In this document: piece after piece, positions 32,992 through 42,517 of the stretch
Layout of the letters: every line of letters begins with the position of its first letter
Numbering within the stretch: the first letter of the stretch is position 1
Source of the DNA: CBDAQR01 sp965199055
GTDB lineage: Bacteria > Pseudomonadota > Gammaproteobacteria > Pseudomonadales > Halieaceae
Reading direction: 5' to 3'
Assembly (NCBI GenBank): GCA_965199055.1
Contig: CBDAQR010000008.1
Coordinates: 62,001-126,000, forward strand
Length of the DNA stretch: 64,000 bases
Position numbers and translations under genes: made by a program
The notes under the pieces: model-generated
Told to the model about the DNA's origin: nothing
Seen by the model: only the letters and a program-made list of their open reading frames with translations
The model's database searches: none

Positions 32992-34535
32992 TCGCTTAGC
33001 GGGAGTCCGCTAAAGGCCACACCCGATAGCAGGCTCATATCGCGGTTCCAGGTAGCTAGATCATCCGAATTAAACTCACCCAGGCTGCGATGACCGCAGG
33101 CGCGCGCCAGCACTTGCATAAGCTCCACAGTTGCACGCAGGTAGCGGTCCAAGCGCGCCGCGGCATGATCCACATCCAGCCGCGCCCGCAACTCCGGTTT
33201 CTGGGTGGCGATTCCAGCGGGACAATTATTGCTGTTACACATACGCGCACCAACGCAGCCGATGGCCTGCATCGCGCTGTTCGCCAGAGCGATACCATCT
33301 GCCCCCAATGCGAGCGCTTTCACGAAATCCGTGTGAGTGCGTAAACCACCAGTAATAATTAGCGTCACCCTGCCGCTGGCGCCTTGCGCATCCAGGTAGC
33401 GCCGCGCTCTGGCGAGGGCGGGAATCGTGGGCACACTGATATGGTCACGGAACATTAAGGGCGCAGCGCCAGTGCCACCGCCCCGCCCATCAAGAATGAT
33501 GTAGTCCGCGCTCGCGTCGAGGGCAAACTGAATGTCTCGCTCAATATGATTGGCACTCAACTTGAATCCCACAGGCACGCCGCCGCTAATCTCGCGCACG
33601 CGGTCAGCAAAGTTGCGGAAGTCGGCGACCGAGTCGAGATCGGCGAATGTCGGCGGAGAAATAGCGGGCTGACCAGCTTCTATGCCGCGCACTTCGGCGA
33701 TCTTGCCGATATTCTTAGCCCCTGGCAGGTGCCCACCAGTGCCGGTCTTTGCGCCTTGACCACCCTTGAAGTGAAAAGCCTGCACACTCCCCAGCAATTC
33801 CTCACGGTAGCCGAAACCGGCGCTGGCGAGTTCATAGAAGTAGCGGCCATTGGCGGCCTGCTCCTCGGGCAGCATGCCGCCCTCGCCGGAGCAAATGCCA
33901 GTACCGGCCATCTCTGCGCCGCGCGCCATGGCCGTCTTAGCCTCCTCAGACAACGCGCCAAAACTCATGTCGGAGACGAACAGCGGAATCTCCAGCACCA
34001 GCGGCTTCTTCGCCTCCGGCCCAATCACCAACCGGGTATCGACGGGCTCATTTTCCAGCAGAGGCTTACGCGCCATTTGCGCCACCATGAGCTGAATATC
34101 GTCCCAATCCGGCAATTCATTGCGCGGCACACCCATTGCGGCCATCGGACCGTGGTGTCCGAGTTTCTCCAAACCCTCCTCCGCCAACTGATGAATGAAG
34201 GCCACGGAGGGCTCCTCGGGCGTGGGTTTCGCCGCGGGCATGCTCGACTCGCTGCTGGCGATAACGCCGTCGCCTTCTTTACCTACAGCATCACTATCGA
34301 AGCGGGTATGGGTGCCGTCACAGAATGGCGCGTTAGCGGTGTGCTTGCACGCACACAGGTAGGCCTCCCCCGCTTCCTCTGCCGTGAACGACTTCGGCGT
34401 AAACGCTGTTCCCGCATGGGACCCGTCACAGAAAGGCTGGTTGCTAGACCGCCCACAGGTACAGAAGTAATACTCCTGACCCGTCTCGAGCTCGACCGCC
34501 ATAGGCTTGTTGTCAAAGATGATCGGCTTATCCAT
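32988..34535 (-). CDS. Tandem CDGSH iron-sulfur domains fused to a glutamate synthase-like FMN domain
   Basis: 515 residues from ATG 34535. The N-terminus has two CDGSH motifs: Cys25, Cys27, Cys36, His40 and Cys61, Cys63, Cys72, His76, each able to bind a 2Fe-2S cluster. From about 130 on is the FMN-binding central domain of glutamate synthase (GltB type), with FVSDMSFGALSEEAKTAMARGA, GGQGAKTGTGGHLPG and the 3Fe-4S cysteines in C-x5-C-x4-C (GARMCNSNNCPAG). There is no glutaminase domain, so it probably is a redox enzyme or transfers ammonia on an unknown acceptor. It overlaps the pirin gene by 8 nt. Confidence 0.88.
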   Translation of the reverse strand: MDKPIIFDNKPMAVELETGQEYYFCTCGRSSNQPFCDGSHAGTAFTPKSFTAEEAGEAYLCACKHTANAPFCDGTHTRFDSDAVGKEGDGVIASSESSMPAAKPTPEEPSVAFIHQLAEEGLEKLGHHGPMAAMGVPRNELPDWDDIQLMVAQMARKPLLENEPVDTRLVIGPEAKKPLVLEIPLFVSDMSFGALSEEAKTAMARGAEMAGTGICSGEGGMLPEEQAANGRYFYELASAGFGYREELLGSVQAFHFKGGQGAKTGTGGHLPGAKNIGKIAEVRGIEAGQPAISPPTFADLDSVADFRNFADRVREISGGVPVGFKLSANHIERDIQFALDASADYIILDGRGGGTGAAPLMFRDHISVPTIPALARARRYLDAQGASGRVTLIITGGLRTHTDFVKALALGADGIALANSAMQAIGCVGARMCNSNNCPAGIATQKPELRARLDVDHAAARLDRYLRATVELMQVLARACGHRSLGEFNSDDLATWNRDMSLLSGVAFSGLPLSD

Positions 34536-35430
34536 AGCTACGTTGCTCTCCTGCTGCTGAGTGGTTTTCGGCACTGCGTTGCTCCGACAACTCGATAAAA
34601 CGACCAGACTGGTAATCAGCCATGGCTTGTTCGATCTCGTCCATGGTATTCATCACAAAGGGGCCATACTGCGCCACGGGTTCGCGCAGGGGTTCGCCGC
34701 GCAGTATCAAGAGCGAAGCGCCTGCCTCGCCTGCCGTCACCTGCCAAGTGTCACCCGAACTTGTTACGAGCAGATGCTGCGTCTCGATCTCTATCGAGGC
34801 CTGAGACAGCGAGCCGTCGTAGACATAGGCCAGCAGATTTTCAGCCACGTCCGCCGCCACATTGACCGTCGCACCGGGTTCGAGGCGCAGATCGGCGATC
34901 GCGACACGGTGCTCCAACTGCTGCAATGGGCCACGAGTGGTTTGCTCATCAAGCTGCCACACGCCGGCAATCGCAGTCAGCTCGAAATGGTCAGCTGCAA
35001 TCGTGGCTAGTTCTGTGGCCGGTACATCCCGATAGGCCGGCGCGCTCATTTTTTCGGCCGCCGCCAGGTTCACCCAAATCTGGAAGCCATGAAATCCCAT
35101 GGAATCAGGCGTGGGCATCTCGGAATGAATCACCCCCCGGCCGGCCGACATCCACTGGGCACCACCACCGCGAATCTCCCCACGGTTGCCTTCGCTGTCC
35201 TCGTGGACGATGCCACCCTGCTTCATGTAGGTCAGCGTCTGCATACCGCGATGCGGGTGCGACGGAAAGCCTCCGGAAAAGTCCGCGCGATTATCAGAGC
35301 GCAACTCGTCAATCATCAGCACCGGGTCCATACCCGCATGCTGCATGCCATGCACACGCTGAATGGCTACGCCGTCGCCATCGCGGCTGGGGTGAGTGGA
35401 CCGAACTTCCTGGATCGTACGTAATTGCAT
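34528..35430 (-). CDS. Pirin family protein
   Basis: A 300-residue double-cupin protein. DNRADFSGGFPSHPHRGMQTLTYMKQGGIVHEDSEG carries the metal ligands (HPH, H, E). GGGAQWMSAGRGVIHSEMP and the middle QIWVNL segment are diagnostic of pirins. Bacterial pirins include quercetin dioxygenases and regulators of redox or pyruvate enzymes. It is co-transcribed with the CDGSH fusion and divergent from a LysR gene, which likely controls both. Confidence 0.92.
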   Translation of the reverse strand: MQLRTIQEVRSTHPSRDGDGVAIQRVHGMQHAGMDPVLMIDELRSDNRADFSGGFPSHPHRGMQTLTYMKQGGIVHEDSEGNRGEIRGGGAQWMSAGRGVIHSEMPTPDSMGFHGFQIWVNLAAAEKMSAPAYRDVPATELATIAADHFELTAIAGVWQLDEQTTRGPLQQLEHRVAIADLRLEPGATVNVAADVAENLLAYVYDGSLSQASIEIETQHLLVTSSGDTWQVTAGEAGASLLILRGEPLREPVAQYGPFVMNTMDEIEQAMADYQSGRFIELSEQRSAENHSAAGEQRSYG

Positions 35431-35484
35431 AGTAGGTCTCCTATGAGTTTATGCAGCCAGATTACTATCGTCTTTTACGAACTA

Positions 35485-35517
35485 AAATCGCATAATATCG
35501 ACAGAAACGTTCGATTT
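35485..35517. promoter_or_regulatory. Inverted repeat between pirin and LysR genes
   Basis: AAATCG (35485-35490) and CGATTT (35512-35517) are separated by 21 nt in the divergent intergenic region. Its position is right for a LysR binding site, but the T-N11-A pattern is not clearly present. Confidence 0.35.
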
Positions 35518-35529
35518 ATTGGAAACTTT

Positions 35530-36414
35530 ATGAAAACCACTCTCGAACAATGGCGCATGCTGCTGGCCATCGCCGATCACGGCGGCTTCGCCCAGGCTGC
35601 CAATGCTATTCACAAGAGCCAGTCGAGCATCAATCACGCCGTACACAAACTGCAGGACCAACTCGGTTTGCAACTGATCGAAATCGTCGGTCGTAAAACC
35701 ACCCTCACTGAAGCAGGTGAACTCATGTGCCGGCGGGCACGCCAGTTGCTGGAACAGGCAGCGCAGATGGAAGAACTGGCCGAGGTACTAACGCAGGGCG
35801 TCGAGGCGGAAATTCGAATTGCGGTGGATGAGATGTTTCCACCCGAACTGTTGGCCAGGGCATTGCAGACGCTCTCCTGCGATTACCCCCACACTCGAGT
35901 GCAGCTGATGGAGACCATTCTCTACGGGGCGCCGGAGAAACTCATCGCCGGCGAAGCAGACCTGATCGTTGCCAACGAGGTACCTCAGGGATTTTTAGGA
36001 GAGGCGCTGTTGGAGATCGAGTTCGTGGCCGTCGCTCATTCTGATCACGCGCTGCATCAGCTCGGCCGTAAACTGACGCTGACAGACCTTGAGCAACATC
36101 GTCAGGTGGTGGTTCGCGATTCAGCCAGCTCGCGCAGCACCGATTCCGGTTGGCTGGGTGCTGATCAGCGCTGGACGGTTAGTCATGTTGCCACGTCCGT
36201 GGATATGATTTGCCGGGGCACCGGTTTTGCCTGGCTACCACTGAGCCGTATCGCCGGCCAATTGGAATCGGGGGCGCTCGTTGAGCTTCCCCTCGAAAAA
36301 GGGGCGCGCAGACATTCTCAGCTTTACCTCACTTATACCGACGAGGATCGAGCGGGACCGGCCACCTGCCACCTTGGGCAATTACTGCGTCAGGCAGTCG
36401 CGGCCGCGGAATAA
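35530..36414 (+). CDS. LysR-family transcriptional regulator
   Basis: 294 residues from ATG 35530. The N-terminal winged helix-turn-helix is LAIADHGGFAQAANAIHKSQSSINHAVHKLQDQLG (residues 11-45). An effector domain of two Rossmann-like lobes follows (LARALQTLSCDYPHTRV ... SRSTDSGWLGADQRW). It is divergent from the pirin/CDGSH genes, the usual arrangement for a target operon. Confidence 0.92.
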   Translation: MKTTLEQWRMLLAIADHGGFAQAANAIHKSQSSINHAVHKLQDQLGLQLIEIVGRKTTLTEAGELMCRRARQLLEQAAQMEELAEVLTQGVEAEIRIAVDEMFPPELLARALQTLSCDYPHTRVQLMETILYGAPEKLIAGEADLIVANEVPQGFLGEALLEIEFVAVAHSDHALHQLGRKLTLTDLEQHRQVVVRDSASSRSTDSGWLGADQRWTVSHVATSVDMICRGTGFAWLPLSRIAGQLESGALVELPLEKGARRHSQLYLTYTDEDRAGPATCHLGQLLRQAVAAAE

Positions 36415-36507
36415 TCCCAGCGCTGCCCCGTCTACACTGATACCAGAACAACAAGCCTCGAAGCTTTGGTCACAGGGCACGCTTCACAGGGGCAATGGTA
36501 GGCACAC

Positions 36508-37884
36508 ATGACACCCGCACCGCGCCTTGAGAAAGGCACGACAAGAGAGCTGTTTGACCTGGCATTACCAATGGTGGTGTCGCAGGGCTCCTTTGCGCTC
36601 ATGGTTTTCGCCGATCGCCTGTTTTTGTCCTTACTCAGTCCGGCGCATATGTCCGCGGCGATGGGCGGCGGCGTTGCCTACTTCTTTTCAGTATCTTTAT
36701 TTATGGGCGTGATGTCCTACGCCAATGCACTGGTGGCGCAGTACTACGGTGCGGGAGAGTTCCGCAAATGTCCGCAGGTCGTCAGTCAGGGAAGCATCAT
36801 CGCCACCCTGTGCATGCCCGTTATCGGCATGATCGCCTACGGCGTGTATCACTTGTTTGCCGCCATGGATCACCCCCCTGAGCAACTGGAATTGGAGCGG
36901 GTGTATTACTCGATCCTTATGTACGGCTCGTGGTTGTTTCTCATCAAGACCTGCGTGGCATCCTATTTTTCCGACATCGGCCGCACCCGGGTGGTGATGA
37001 TTGCCGATGTGCTTGGCGTGATCGTGAACATACCGCTCACCTATGTACTGGTATTCGGCAAGTTCGGGTTGCCGGCGATGGGGATTAGCGGTGCTGCCTG
37101 GGGAACGGTTATCGCCGGCGTCTTCTCGCTGGGGATTTTCGGGCTGTTCTATTTCAATGCCACGCATCGGGCAATGTTCTCGGTCATGGAATCCTTCCGC
37201 TATCGGGCCGGCATACTGCGCCGCTACGCCAGACTGGGATTTCCCTCGGGTTTCGAGATGTTTGCGAACGCGGCCACATTCAACCTGTTCGTACTGCTAT
37301 TTCAGTCCTATGGCGTGGATGAGGGCGCAGCGGCAGCCATTGTGTTCAACTGGGACATGTTGTCCTTCGTACCCATGATCGGCCTCAACATTGCCGTGAT
37401 CTCTCTGATTGGACGTTACGTTGGCGCCAACGATATGAGCCGCGCCGATGGCGTGATCGGGGCTGGCTTTCGCATGGCGCTCACCTACTCTTTCATCCTC
37501 GGCGTGATATTTACGGTATACCGCATTGAGTTGCTGAACGTGTTCTCTGGTTCGGGAGAGGATTTCAGCCGCATACTCGAGATCGGTAGTTTCATGATGG
37601 TGGGACTGTCCTGCTATGTCATGGCGGATGCTACGATTCTGATTGCCGGCGGCGCACTACGCGGCGCCGGTGACACCCGCTGGCTGATGATCACCTCGAT
37701 AAGCCTGCACTGGCTGATGCTGGTGGCACAGTATTTCATTATCGTGGTTTTTGACTACGGCCCACGCCTATCCTGGGCTGCATTCGTGGCAATGATCATC
37801 GCCCTGGCCGCTGTTTACCTGTGGCGATTACTGGGCGGCGTATGGCGCGAGCCGGAAAGACTCGCGAAAGTAATGGCCGAATAA
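36508..37884 (+). CDS. MATE-family efflux transporter
   Basis: A 458-residue protein with twelve membrane helices in two repeats of six. FDLALPMVVSQGSFALMVFADRLFLS starts the first repeat and YARLGFPSGFEMFANAATFNLFVLLFQ the second. The families export drugs, dyes or metabolites by Na+ or H+ antiport. The gene ends exactly against the convergent SDR gene, with no gap. Confidence 0.9.
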   Translation: MTPAPRLEKGTTRELFDLALPMVVSQGSFALMVFADRLFLSLLSPAHMSAAMGGGVAYFFSVSLFMGVMSYANALVAQYYGAGEFRKCPQVVSQGSIIATLCMPVIGMIAYGVYHLFAAMDHPPEQLELERVYYSILMYGSWLFLIKTCVASYFSDIGRTRVVMIADVLGVIVNIPLTYVLVFGKFGLPAMGISGAAWGTVIAGVFSLGIFGLFYFNATHRAMFSVMESFRYRAGILRRYARLGFPSGFEMFANAATFNLFVLLFQSYGVDEGAAAAIVFNWDMLSFVPMIGLNIAVISLIGRYVGANDMSRADGVIGAGFRMALTYSFILGVIFTVYRIELLNVFSGSGEDFSRILEIGSFMMVGLSCYVMADATILIAGGALRGAGDTRWLMITSISLHWLMLVAQYFIIVVFDYGPRLSWAAFVAMIIALAAVYLWRLLGGVWREPERLAKVMAE

Positions 37885-38664
37885 CTAACGGCCGAGCTGT
37901 CCGTCATCGATCTTGACTACAGTACCGGTCACGGCATCAGAGGACGGCGAAACCAGGAACAGCAAGGTGCTGTCCATTTGAGCTGGTTCCGCAATGCGTT
38001 GCCTGGGGAAGTACTGGCTGATGTCGCCTACTCGCTCGATCATGCCATCCAACATCTCGGAGGAAAAGGAGCCGGGGGCGATGCAGTTCACATTGATATG
38101 GAACTTTGACCACTCGACGGCATGCGCCTCAGTCATCCGAACGATAGCGGCCTTGGTAACTGAGTACAGTGACGCGGCCAGCCCGGGCTGCACATCGTAT
38201 GCGGCCATGGAGGCGATATTCACAATCCGACCCGGCTGCTTTTCGTTCATAAGCTTTTGCGCTACTGCGCAAGAAAGAAACCAAGGGCCTTCAAGGTTGG
38301 TATCCACGACCCGGTCAAACAATTCATCATCGATCTTTGTCGCCCGCTGCGCATCGGGAATACCGGCATTGTTGACCAGTATGTTTATCGTGCCCAAGGC
38401 GTGCTCAGCCTGTGCAAGGCCGGCGCGCACCTGCTCGCGGTCAGTCATGTCCATTGCGACCGGCTCGCACTGACCGCCTCCGGCACGAATCTCTTCGGCA
38501 AGCGTCTCGAGGCGCTCCACCCGGCGACCGGTAATCGCCACGCTCGCGCCGCAGGCAGCGAGCACCCGCGCGAAGCGCGCACCCAAACCAGAGGTGGCCC
38601 CGGTTACCATGGCCACCTGGCCACTCAGGTCCAGAGAGAAATTGGGGGTCGGGTAATCGCTCAT
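37885..38664 (-). CDS. Short-chain dehydrogenase/reductase (SDR)
   Basis: A 259-residue classical SDR. TGATSGLG (about 20-27) and GRRVERL favour NADP(H). NNAGIPDAQ, NIASMAAYDVQPGLAASLYSVTKAA carry Ser, Tyr and Lys. It follows the enoyl-CoA hydratase gene by 3 nt, so both likely take part in one acyl- or alicyclic-compound pathway. Confidence 0.9.
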   Translation of the reverse strand: MSDYPTPNFSLDLSGQVAMVTGATSGLGARFARVLAACGASVAITGRRVERLETLAEEIRAGGGQCEPVAMDMTDREQVRAGLAQAEHALGTINILVNNAGIPDAQRATKIDDELFDRVVDTNLEGPWFLSCAVAQKLMNEKQPGRIVNIASMAAYDVQPGLAASLYSVTKAAIVRMTEAHAVEWSKFHINVNCIAPGSFSSEMLDGMIERVGDISQYFPRQRIAEPAQMDSTLLFLVSPSSDAVTGTVVKIDDGQLGR

Positions 38665-38667
38665 GCC

Positions 38668-39471
38668 TTAATCCTTGTAATCCGGTTTACGATCCTGCTT
38701 GCGTGCGCGAATCGCTTCTTCAAAGTTTTGGGTGGTCATGCGCACGAACAACTGCGCATGCCCCTCGTAGTTCATGTGGTTTGCCAGACTACCGGCCTCC
38801 AGACTGGCCCACAACTGCTGCTTGGTTATTTCGACTCCGAGCTGGCTGAAACCGATAATGCGCTCGGCGACGGCATAGCACTCATCCAGCAAGTGCTCTG
38901 CCGTCACAGTTTTGGAGACGATGCCGACACGTTCCGCCTCCTCCGCGTCGACGTCACGACCCGTCAGCATGATCTCGAAGGCGCGGGTGGAACCGATGGC
39001 TCGCGGCAACAGATAGCTCAGGCCAAGCTCGCCCGCGGTCAGTCCATTATTAATGCCAGCGGGCCGGAAATAGGCAGCATCTGACGCAATACGAATATCG
39101 GTGGCCAACGCCAGGCAAAATCCACCGCCAATGGACGCCCCATTTATGGCGCCGATAACGGGCTGGTGGGCCTGCTGCATACCGCGAAATACCTCTTCGT
39201 ACAACGCCATCGCACGGCGCCCGATCCCCGGCACCGTGAGACCATCGAAAATATCCAACCAGCCTGGATCCTCCAGATCGGCACCCGAGCAAAAGCCATG
39301 GCCAGTGCCTGTGACGACTATTACGCGACAGTCGTTATCAAAGCTGGCTTTATTGAGTTCATCATGAAAGGGTTCCATGACGTCAAATGCCATCGCATTC
39401 ATTCGCTCGGGGCGGTTGAGCGTAATTTGGGTAACGTGCGGGCGCGGCTTGTCCACGAGTACATATGACAT
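38668..39471 (-). CDS. Enoyl-CoA hydratase/isomerase-family protein
   Basis: A 267-residue crotonase. VVTGTGHGFCSGADLEDPGWLD (oxyanion hole 1) and IGAINGASIGGGFCLALATDIRIASDAAYFRPAGINNGLTAGELGLSYLLPRAIG form the core. The second catalytic Glu position (ELGLSYLL) is present. It is upstream of the SDR in a two-gene operon and divergent from feoA. Confidence 0.9.
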   Translation of the reverse strand: MSYVLVDKPRPHVTQITLNRPERMNAMAFDVMEPFHDELNKASFDNDCRVIVVTGTGHGFCSGADLEDPGWLDIFDGLTVPGIGRRAMALYEEVFRGMQQAHQPVIGAINGASIGGGFCLALATDIRIASDAAYFRPAGINNGLTAGELGLSYLLPRAIGSTRAFEIMLTGRDVDAEEAERVGIVSKTVTAEHLLDECYAVAERIIGFSQLGVEITKQQLWASLEAGSLANHMNYEGHAQLFVRMTTQNFEEAIRARKQDRKPDYKD

Positions 39472-39541
39472 AACGAGAATGCTTCTTATTTACAGGGTGA
39501 AATCGAGGTCATAGAATAGCGCGTCCAACGTTAAGGTGTGT

Positions 39542-39784
39542 ATGTCAATTTCCCTTTGGTCTCTCAGTACCGGTGAGCAAGGCCGGATAACCGGCTTCGA
39601 TGATGCACTGGTGGACAGCTATCGCGTGCGCTTGATGGAACTCGGATTTCATCCGGGCGAGGTGGTGACATGCCTGCAGGCACCCGCCATGGGTGCACCC
39701 AAAGTGTTTCGCGTGGCCAATACCATTTTCTCCCTGGACGACGAGGTCGCTGCACACATCATGGTTGAGGAAACCACACTGTGA
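39542..39784 (+). CDS. feoA: Ferrous iron transport protein A
   Basis: An 80-residue SH3-like protein. GEQGRITGFDDALVDSYRVRLMELGFHPGEVVTCLQ is the FeoA signature, ending in a final strand FSLDDEVAAHIMV. It helps FeoB at the cytoplasmic face. I start at ATG 39542 behind TTAAGG. It overlaps feoB by 4 nt. The upstream sequence at 39475-39493 resembles a Fur box only weakly (about 12 of 19). Confidence 0.93.
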   Translation: MSISLWSLSTGEQGRITGFDDALVDSYRVRLMELGFHPGEVVTCLQAPAMGAPKVFRVANTIFSLDDEVAAHIMVEETTL

Positions 39785-41634
39785 GTGAAACCAGCGCGCA
39801 GAGCATCGTCCTGATCGGCAGTCCCAACTCCGGCAAGAGTTTGCTCTTCAATAAGCTCACCGGCATGCAGCAAAAGGTGGCCAATTTCCCGGGTATTACT
39901 GTAGATGTCGCATCCGGCAAGCTTTCCGCCATGCCCGAACTGCGGCTGCTGGATTTTCCCGGCACTTACTCACTGCAGCCTATTTCGGGCGAAGAGGAAG
40001 TGGCAACCGAGCAGTTTAAGAGTGCACTGGACGACCCCAGCGTTACGCAGGTGTTCTGCCTGATCGACGTCACCCGGCTGGAGAAGAGCCTCTACTTTAC
40101 CCTGCAGGTGATTCGCGAGTGCGAGCGCCATGGCAAGCAGGTGATGGTGCTCGCCAATATGATGGATGTGCTGGACAAGCACGGTATCAGCGTTGATCTG
40201 GACGGACTTGCCGCAGAGATCAAGGCGCCAGTGTTTCCGATCTCCGCCCGCTCCGGCAAAGGTATCGATGAGGTACTACATCAGGTACGTAACAACCTGT
40301 CCAACGCCAAGTCGGGCATGGACAGCAGCATCGCCGACACACCTGATGAGATTCTGCGCGGCAACGCACACCAACTCGCTCGCAAGTATGGGCCCAAGGG
40401 CGATCTGCTGATCAAGTCTCAGACGCGCCTAGACAGCTTCTTTTTGCACTCGGGCCTGGGTGGCATCGCCTTCTTCGCCATCATGTACCTGCTGTTCCAA
40501 TCGATTTTCACCTGGGCCGCGCCGGCAATGGACGCGGTGGAGGCCGGACTCAGTTGGATGGCCGACGTTATAGTCCCAGCCATAGGCCCACAAATGGCAA
40601 AGGACTTTACAGCCGATGCCATCTTCTCGGGATTGGGCGCATTCCTGGTGTTTGTGCCCCAGATTTTCGTGCTGACCTTTATCATCGGCATTCTCGAAGA
40701 CTCAGGCTATATGGCCAGGGCAGCGATTATTTGCCACAAACCTCTGCGCTACTTCGGCCTAACGGGTAAGAGCTTCATCCCTATGTTATCCGGTGTCGCC
40801 TGCGCAATTCCGGGTATCTACGCAGCACGCTCTATCGACTCGCCCAAAAAACGCCTGCTCACCTATATGGCCATTCCGCTGATGCCCTGTTCCGCACGCC
40901 TGCCCGTGTACACGCTGTTAATCGCCGCATTCATTCCCAATACCACAGCGCTGGGTGGGCTGGTCGGCATACAGGGTTTGGCGATGTTCCTGACCTATTT
41001 CTTTGGCATGTTCGCCGGGCTTATTGTTACCGGTTTGGTTTCGCGCAGCCGCGAAGATCATTACACCGATCTGCCCTTCGTGCTGGAGATGCCGCCCTAC
41101 CGCGTGCCGGCCTGGCAGCCACTGGTTCGCAACTCATGGAACCGCTGCAAGCACTTCGTCACTAAGGCGGGCACCATAATCTTCAGCGTGACCGTGATCG
41201 TTTGGCTGCTCGGCTATTTCCCCAATCACGGCAGCGATCTGGGAGCATCCTGGTTGGGTCAGTTCGGTCAATTTATCGAGCCGATATTCGCTCCACTGGG
41301 CCTGGACTGGCGCTACGGTGTCGCCATCATGACCTCGTTCCTCGCCCGCGAAGTTTTTGTTGGGACGCTCGGCGCCATGTTCGGCATTGAGGGTGCCGAT
41401 GAAAACATGGTGCCGCTGGTCGACCAGATTCAGGCGAGCGGTCTTCCGCTTGCCTCCGGCGTGGCATTGTTGTTTTTCTTTGCCATCGCACTGATGTGTG
41501 TCTCCACCCTGGCCATCCTCGGTAAGGAGAGCGGCTCGCAAAAGCTCGCGGTCAAGATGTTTCTCGCCTATGGCGCCATTGCCTACCTCGGTGCCATACT
41601 GACTTTCCAGGTGGTTTCACTGTTCACCAGCTGA
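39781..41634 (+). CDS. feoB: Ferrous iron transporter B
   Basis: A 617-residue protein starting at GTG. The N-terminal G domain has GSPNSGKS (G1), a G3 motif DFPGTYSL and NMMD (G4). The membrane core has two Gate motifs: SGVACAIPGIYAARSI with MPCSARLPVYTLL, and SFLAREVFVGTLG. At 617 residues it is shorter than the E. coli protein (773), mainly in the linker and C-terminus. It imports Fe2+. There is no feoC; two small membrane genes follow. Confidence 0.95.
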   Translation: MSETSAQSIVLIGSPNSGKSLLFNKLTGMQQKVANFPGITVDVASGKLSAMPELRLLDFPGTYSLQPISGEEEVATEQFKSALDDPSVTQVFCLIDVTRLEKSLYFTLQVIRECERHGKQVMVLANMMDVLDKHGISVDLDGLAAEIKAPVFPISARSGKGIDEVLHQVRNNLSNAKSGMDSSIADTPDEILRGNAHQLARKYGPKGDLLIKSQTRLDSFFLHSGLGGIAFFAIMYLLFQSIFTWAAPAMDAVEAGLSWMADVIVPAIGPQMAKDFTADAIFSGLGAFLVFVPQIFVLTFIIGILEDSGYMARAAIICHKPLRYFGLTGKSFIPMLSGVACAIPGIYAARSIDSPKKRLLTYMAIPLMPCSARLPVYTLLIAAFIPNTTALGGLVGIQGLAMFLTYFFGMFAGLIVTGLVSRSREDHYTDLPFVLEMPPYRVPAWQPLVRNSWNRCKHFVTKAGTIIFSVTVIVWLLGYFPNHGSDLGASWLGQFGQFIEPIFAPLGLDWRYGVAIMTSFLAREVFVGTLGAMFGIEGADENMVPLVDQIQASGLPLASGVALLFFFAIALMCVSTLAILGKESGSQKLAVKMFLAYGAIAYLGAILTFQVVSLFTS

Positions 41635-41655
41635 CTGCCTGCGAAGGAGGCAGAC

Positions 41656-42009
41656 ATGGACCTAGCATATCTGGTTGGCACGCTCGGCTACGCACTAGAG
41701 GGCTTCGGCGTACTCGTTATCGTAACGGGCTCTGCGATCGCCGTCGTCAAATACAGCTATCGCCACATCATTAGCGAAGGTGGCAAGCACTTTGATGAAT
41801 TTCGCCAGGTTATGGGTCGCGCCATGATGGTGGGCCTCGAGTTTCTTGTTGCCGGCGATATCATTCGTACGGTGATCGTTGACCACAGCCTCGAGGCAAT
41901 CGCCGGCCTGGGTCTGATCGTTGTTATACGCACCATACTGGTATTCACTATTCACCTTGAACTGGAGGGCCGCTGGCCCTGGCAACCGGAGCAGAAAAAT
42001 GCCGAATGA
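41656..42009 (+). CDS. DUF1622 membrane protein
   Basis: A 117-residue protein with about three hydrophobic segments (VLVIVTGSAIAVV, GLEFLVAGDIIRTV, IAGLGLIVVIRTILVF). DUF1622 is recognisable from FDEFRQVMGRAMMVGLEFLVAGDIIRT. A GAAGGAGG box lies 6 nt before the start. It sits after feoB and overlaps the PsiE-like gene by 11 nt. Function unknown. Confidence 0.85.
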   Translation: MDLAYLVGTLGYALEGFGVLVIVTGSAIAVVKYSYRHIISEGGKHFDEFRQVMGRAMMVGLEFLVAGDIIRTVIVDHSLEAIAGLGLIVVIRTILVFTIHLELEGRWPWQPEQKNAE

Positions 42010-42517
42010 GCGCTACCACGACGAACTCAGTGAGCAGCACGAGGACCCCTTGATACGCGGACTGCATCGCATCATCCGCTTCTCGGTCAAGATTCTCGCC
42101 ATCATGATGGCATTGGTGATCCTGTGGGGCGTCGCAGATGTGATCTATATGCTGTATCTGCAGGTTGTCGAGCCGCCAATGCTGTTGCTGACGGTCACCG
42201 ATATCTTCCAGATGTTCGGTGCCTTCATGGTTGTACTGATTGCGATCGAGATATTCGTCAACATCCGGCTCTACCTGGGTACTGATATCCTGCCAGTCAA
42301 ACTGGTAATCGCTACCGCTCTAATGGCTATGGCGCGAAAGATCATCGTGCTGGATATTACTGAAACACCCGCCGAGTATGTGTTTGGTATTGCGGCTGCT
42401 GTGGCCGCACTCGGCCTCACTTACTGGCTCATCTCGCGGGAGAAAGACGAGGAACCCAGCCCCCAGACTCAGGTAATACCGCCCGCGTCCGAGCCAGAGG
42501 CAAAGCCAAGCCGCTAG
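41999..42517 (+). CDS. PsiE-like membrane protein
   Basis: 172 residues from ATG 41999, overlapping the DUF1622 stop by 11 nt. There are four hydrophobic helices: ILAIMMALVILWGVADVIYMLYLQVV, IFQMFGAFMVVLIAIEIFVNI, VIATALMAMARKIIVLDI and YVFGIAAAVAALGLTYWL. MARKIIVLD is typical of phosphate-starvation-inducible PsiE. The Pro/Glu-rich tail is cytoplasmic. Role unknown. The gene end overlaps the convergent hydrolase by 4 nt. Confidence 0.83.
   Translation: MPNERYHDELSEQHEDPLIRGLHRIIRFSVKILAIMMALVILWGVADVIYMLYLQVVEPPMLLLTVTDIFQMFGAFMVVLIAIEIFVNIRLYLGTDILPVKLVIATALMAMARKIIVLDITETPAEYVFGIAAAVAALGLTYWLISREKDEEPSPQTQVIPPASEPEAKPSR

Noticed and set aside
39472..39541. Fur box upstream of feoA
   Set aside because: The best stretch (39475-39493) matches the 19-bp consensus at only about 12 positions, too weak to annotate.
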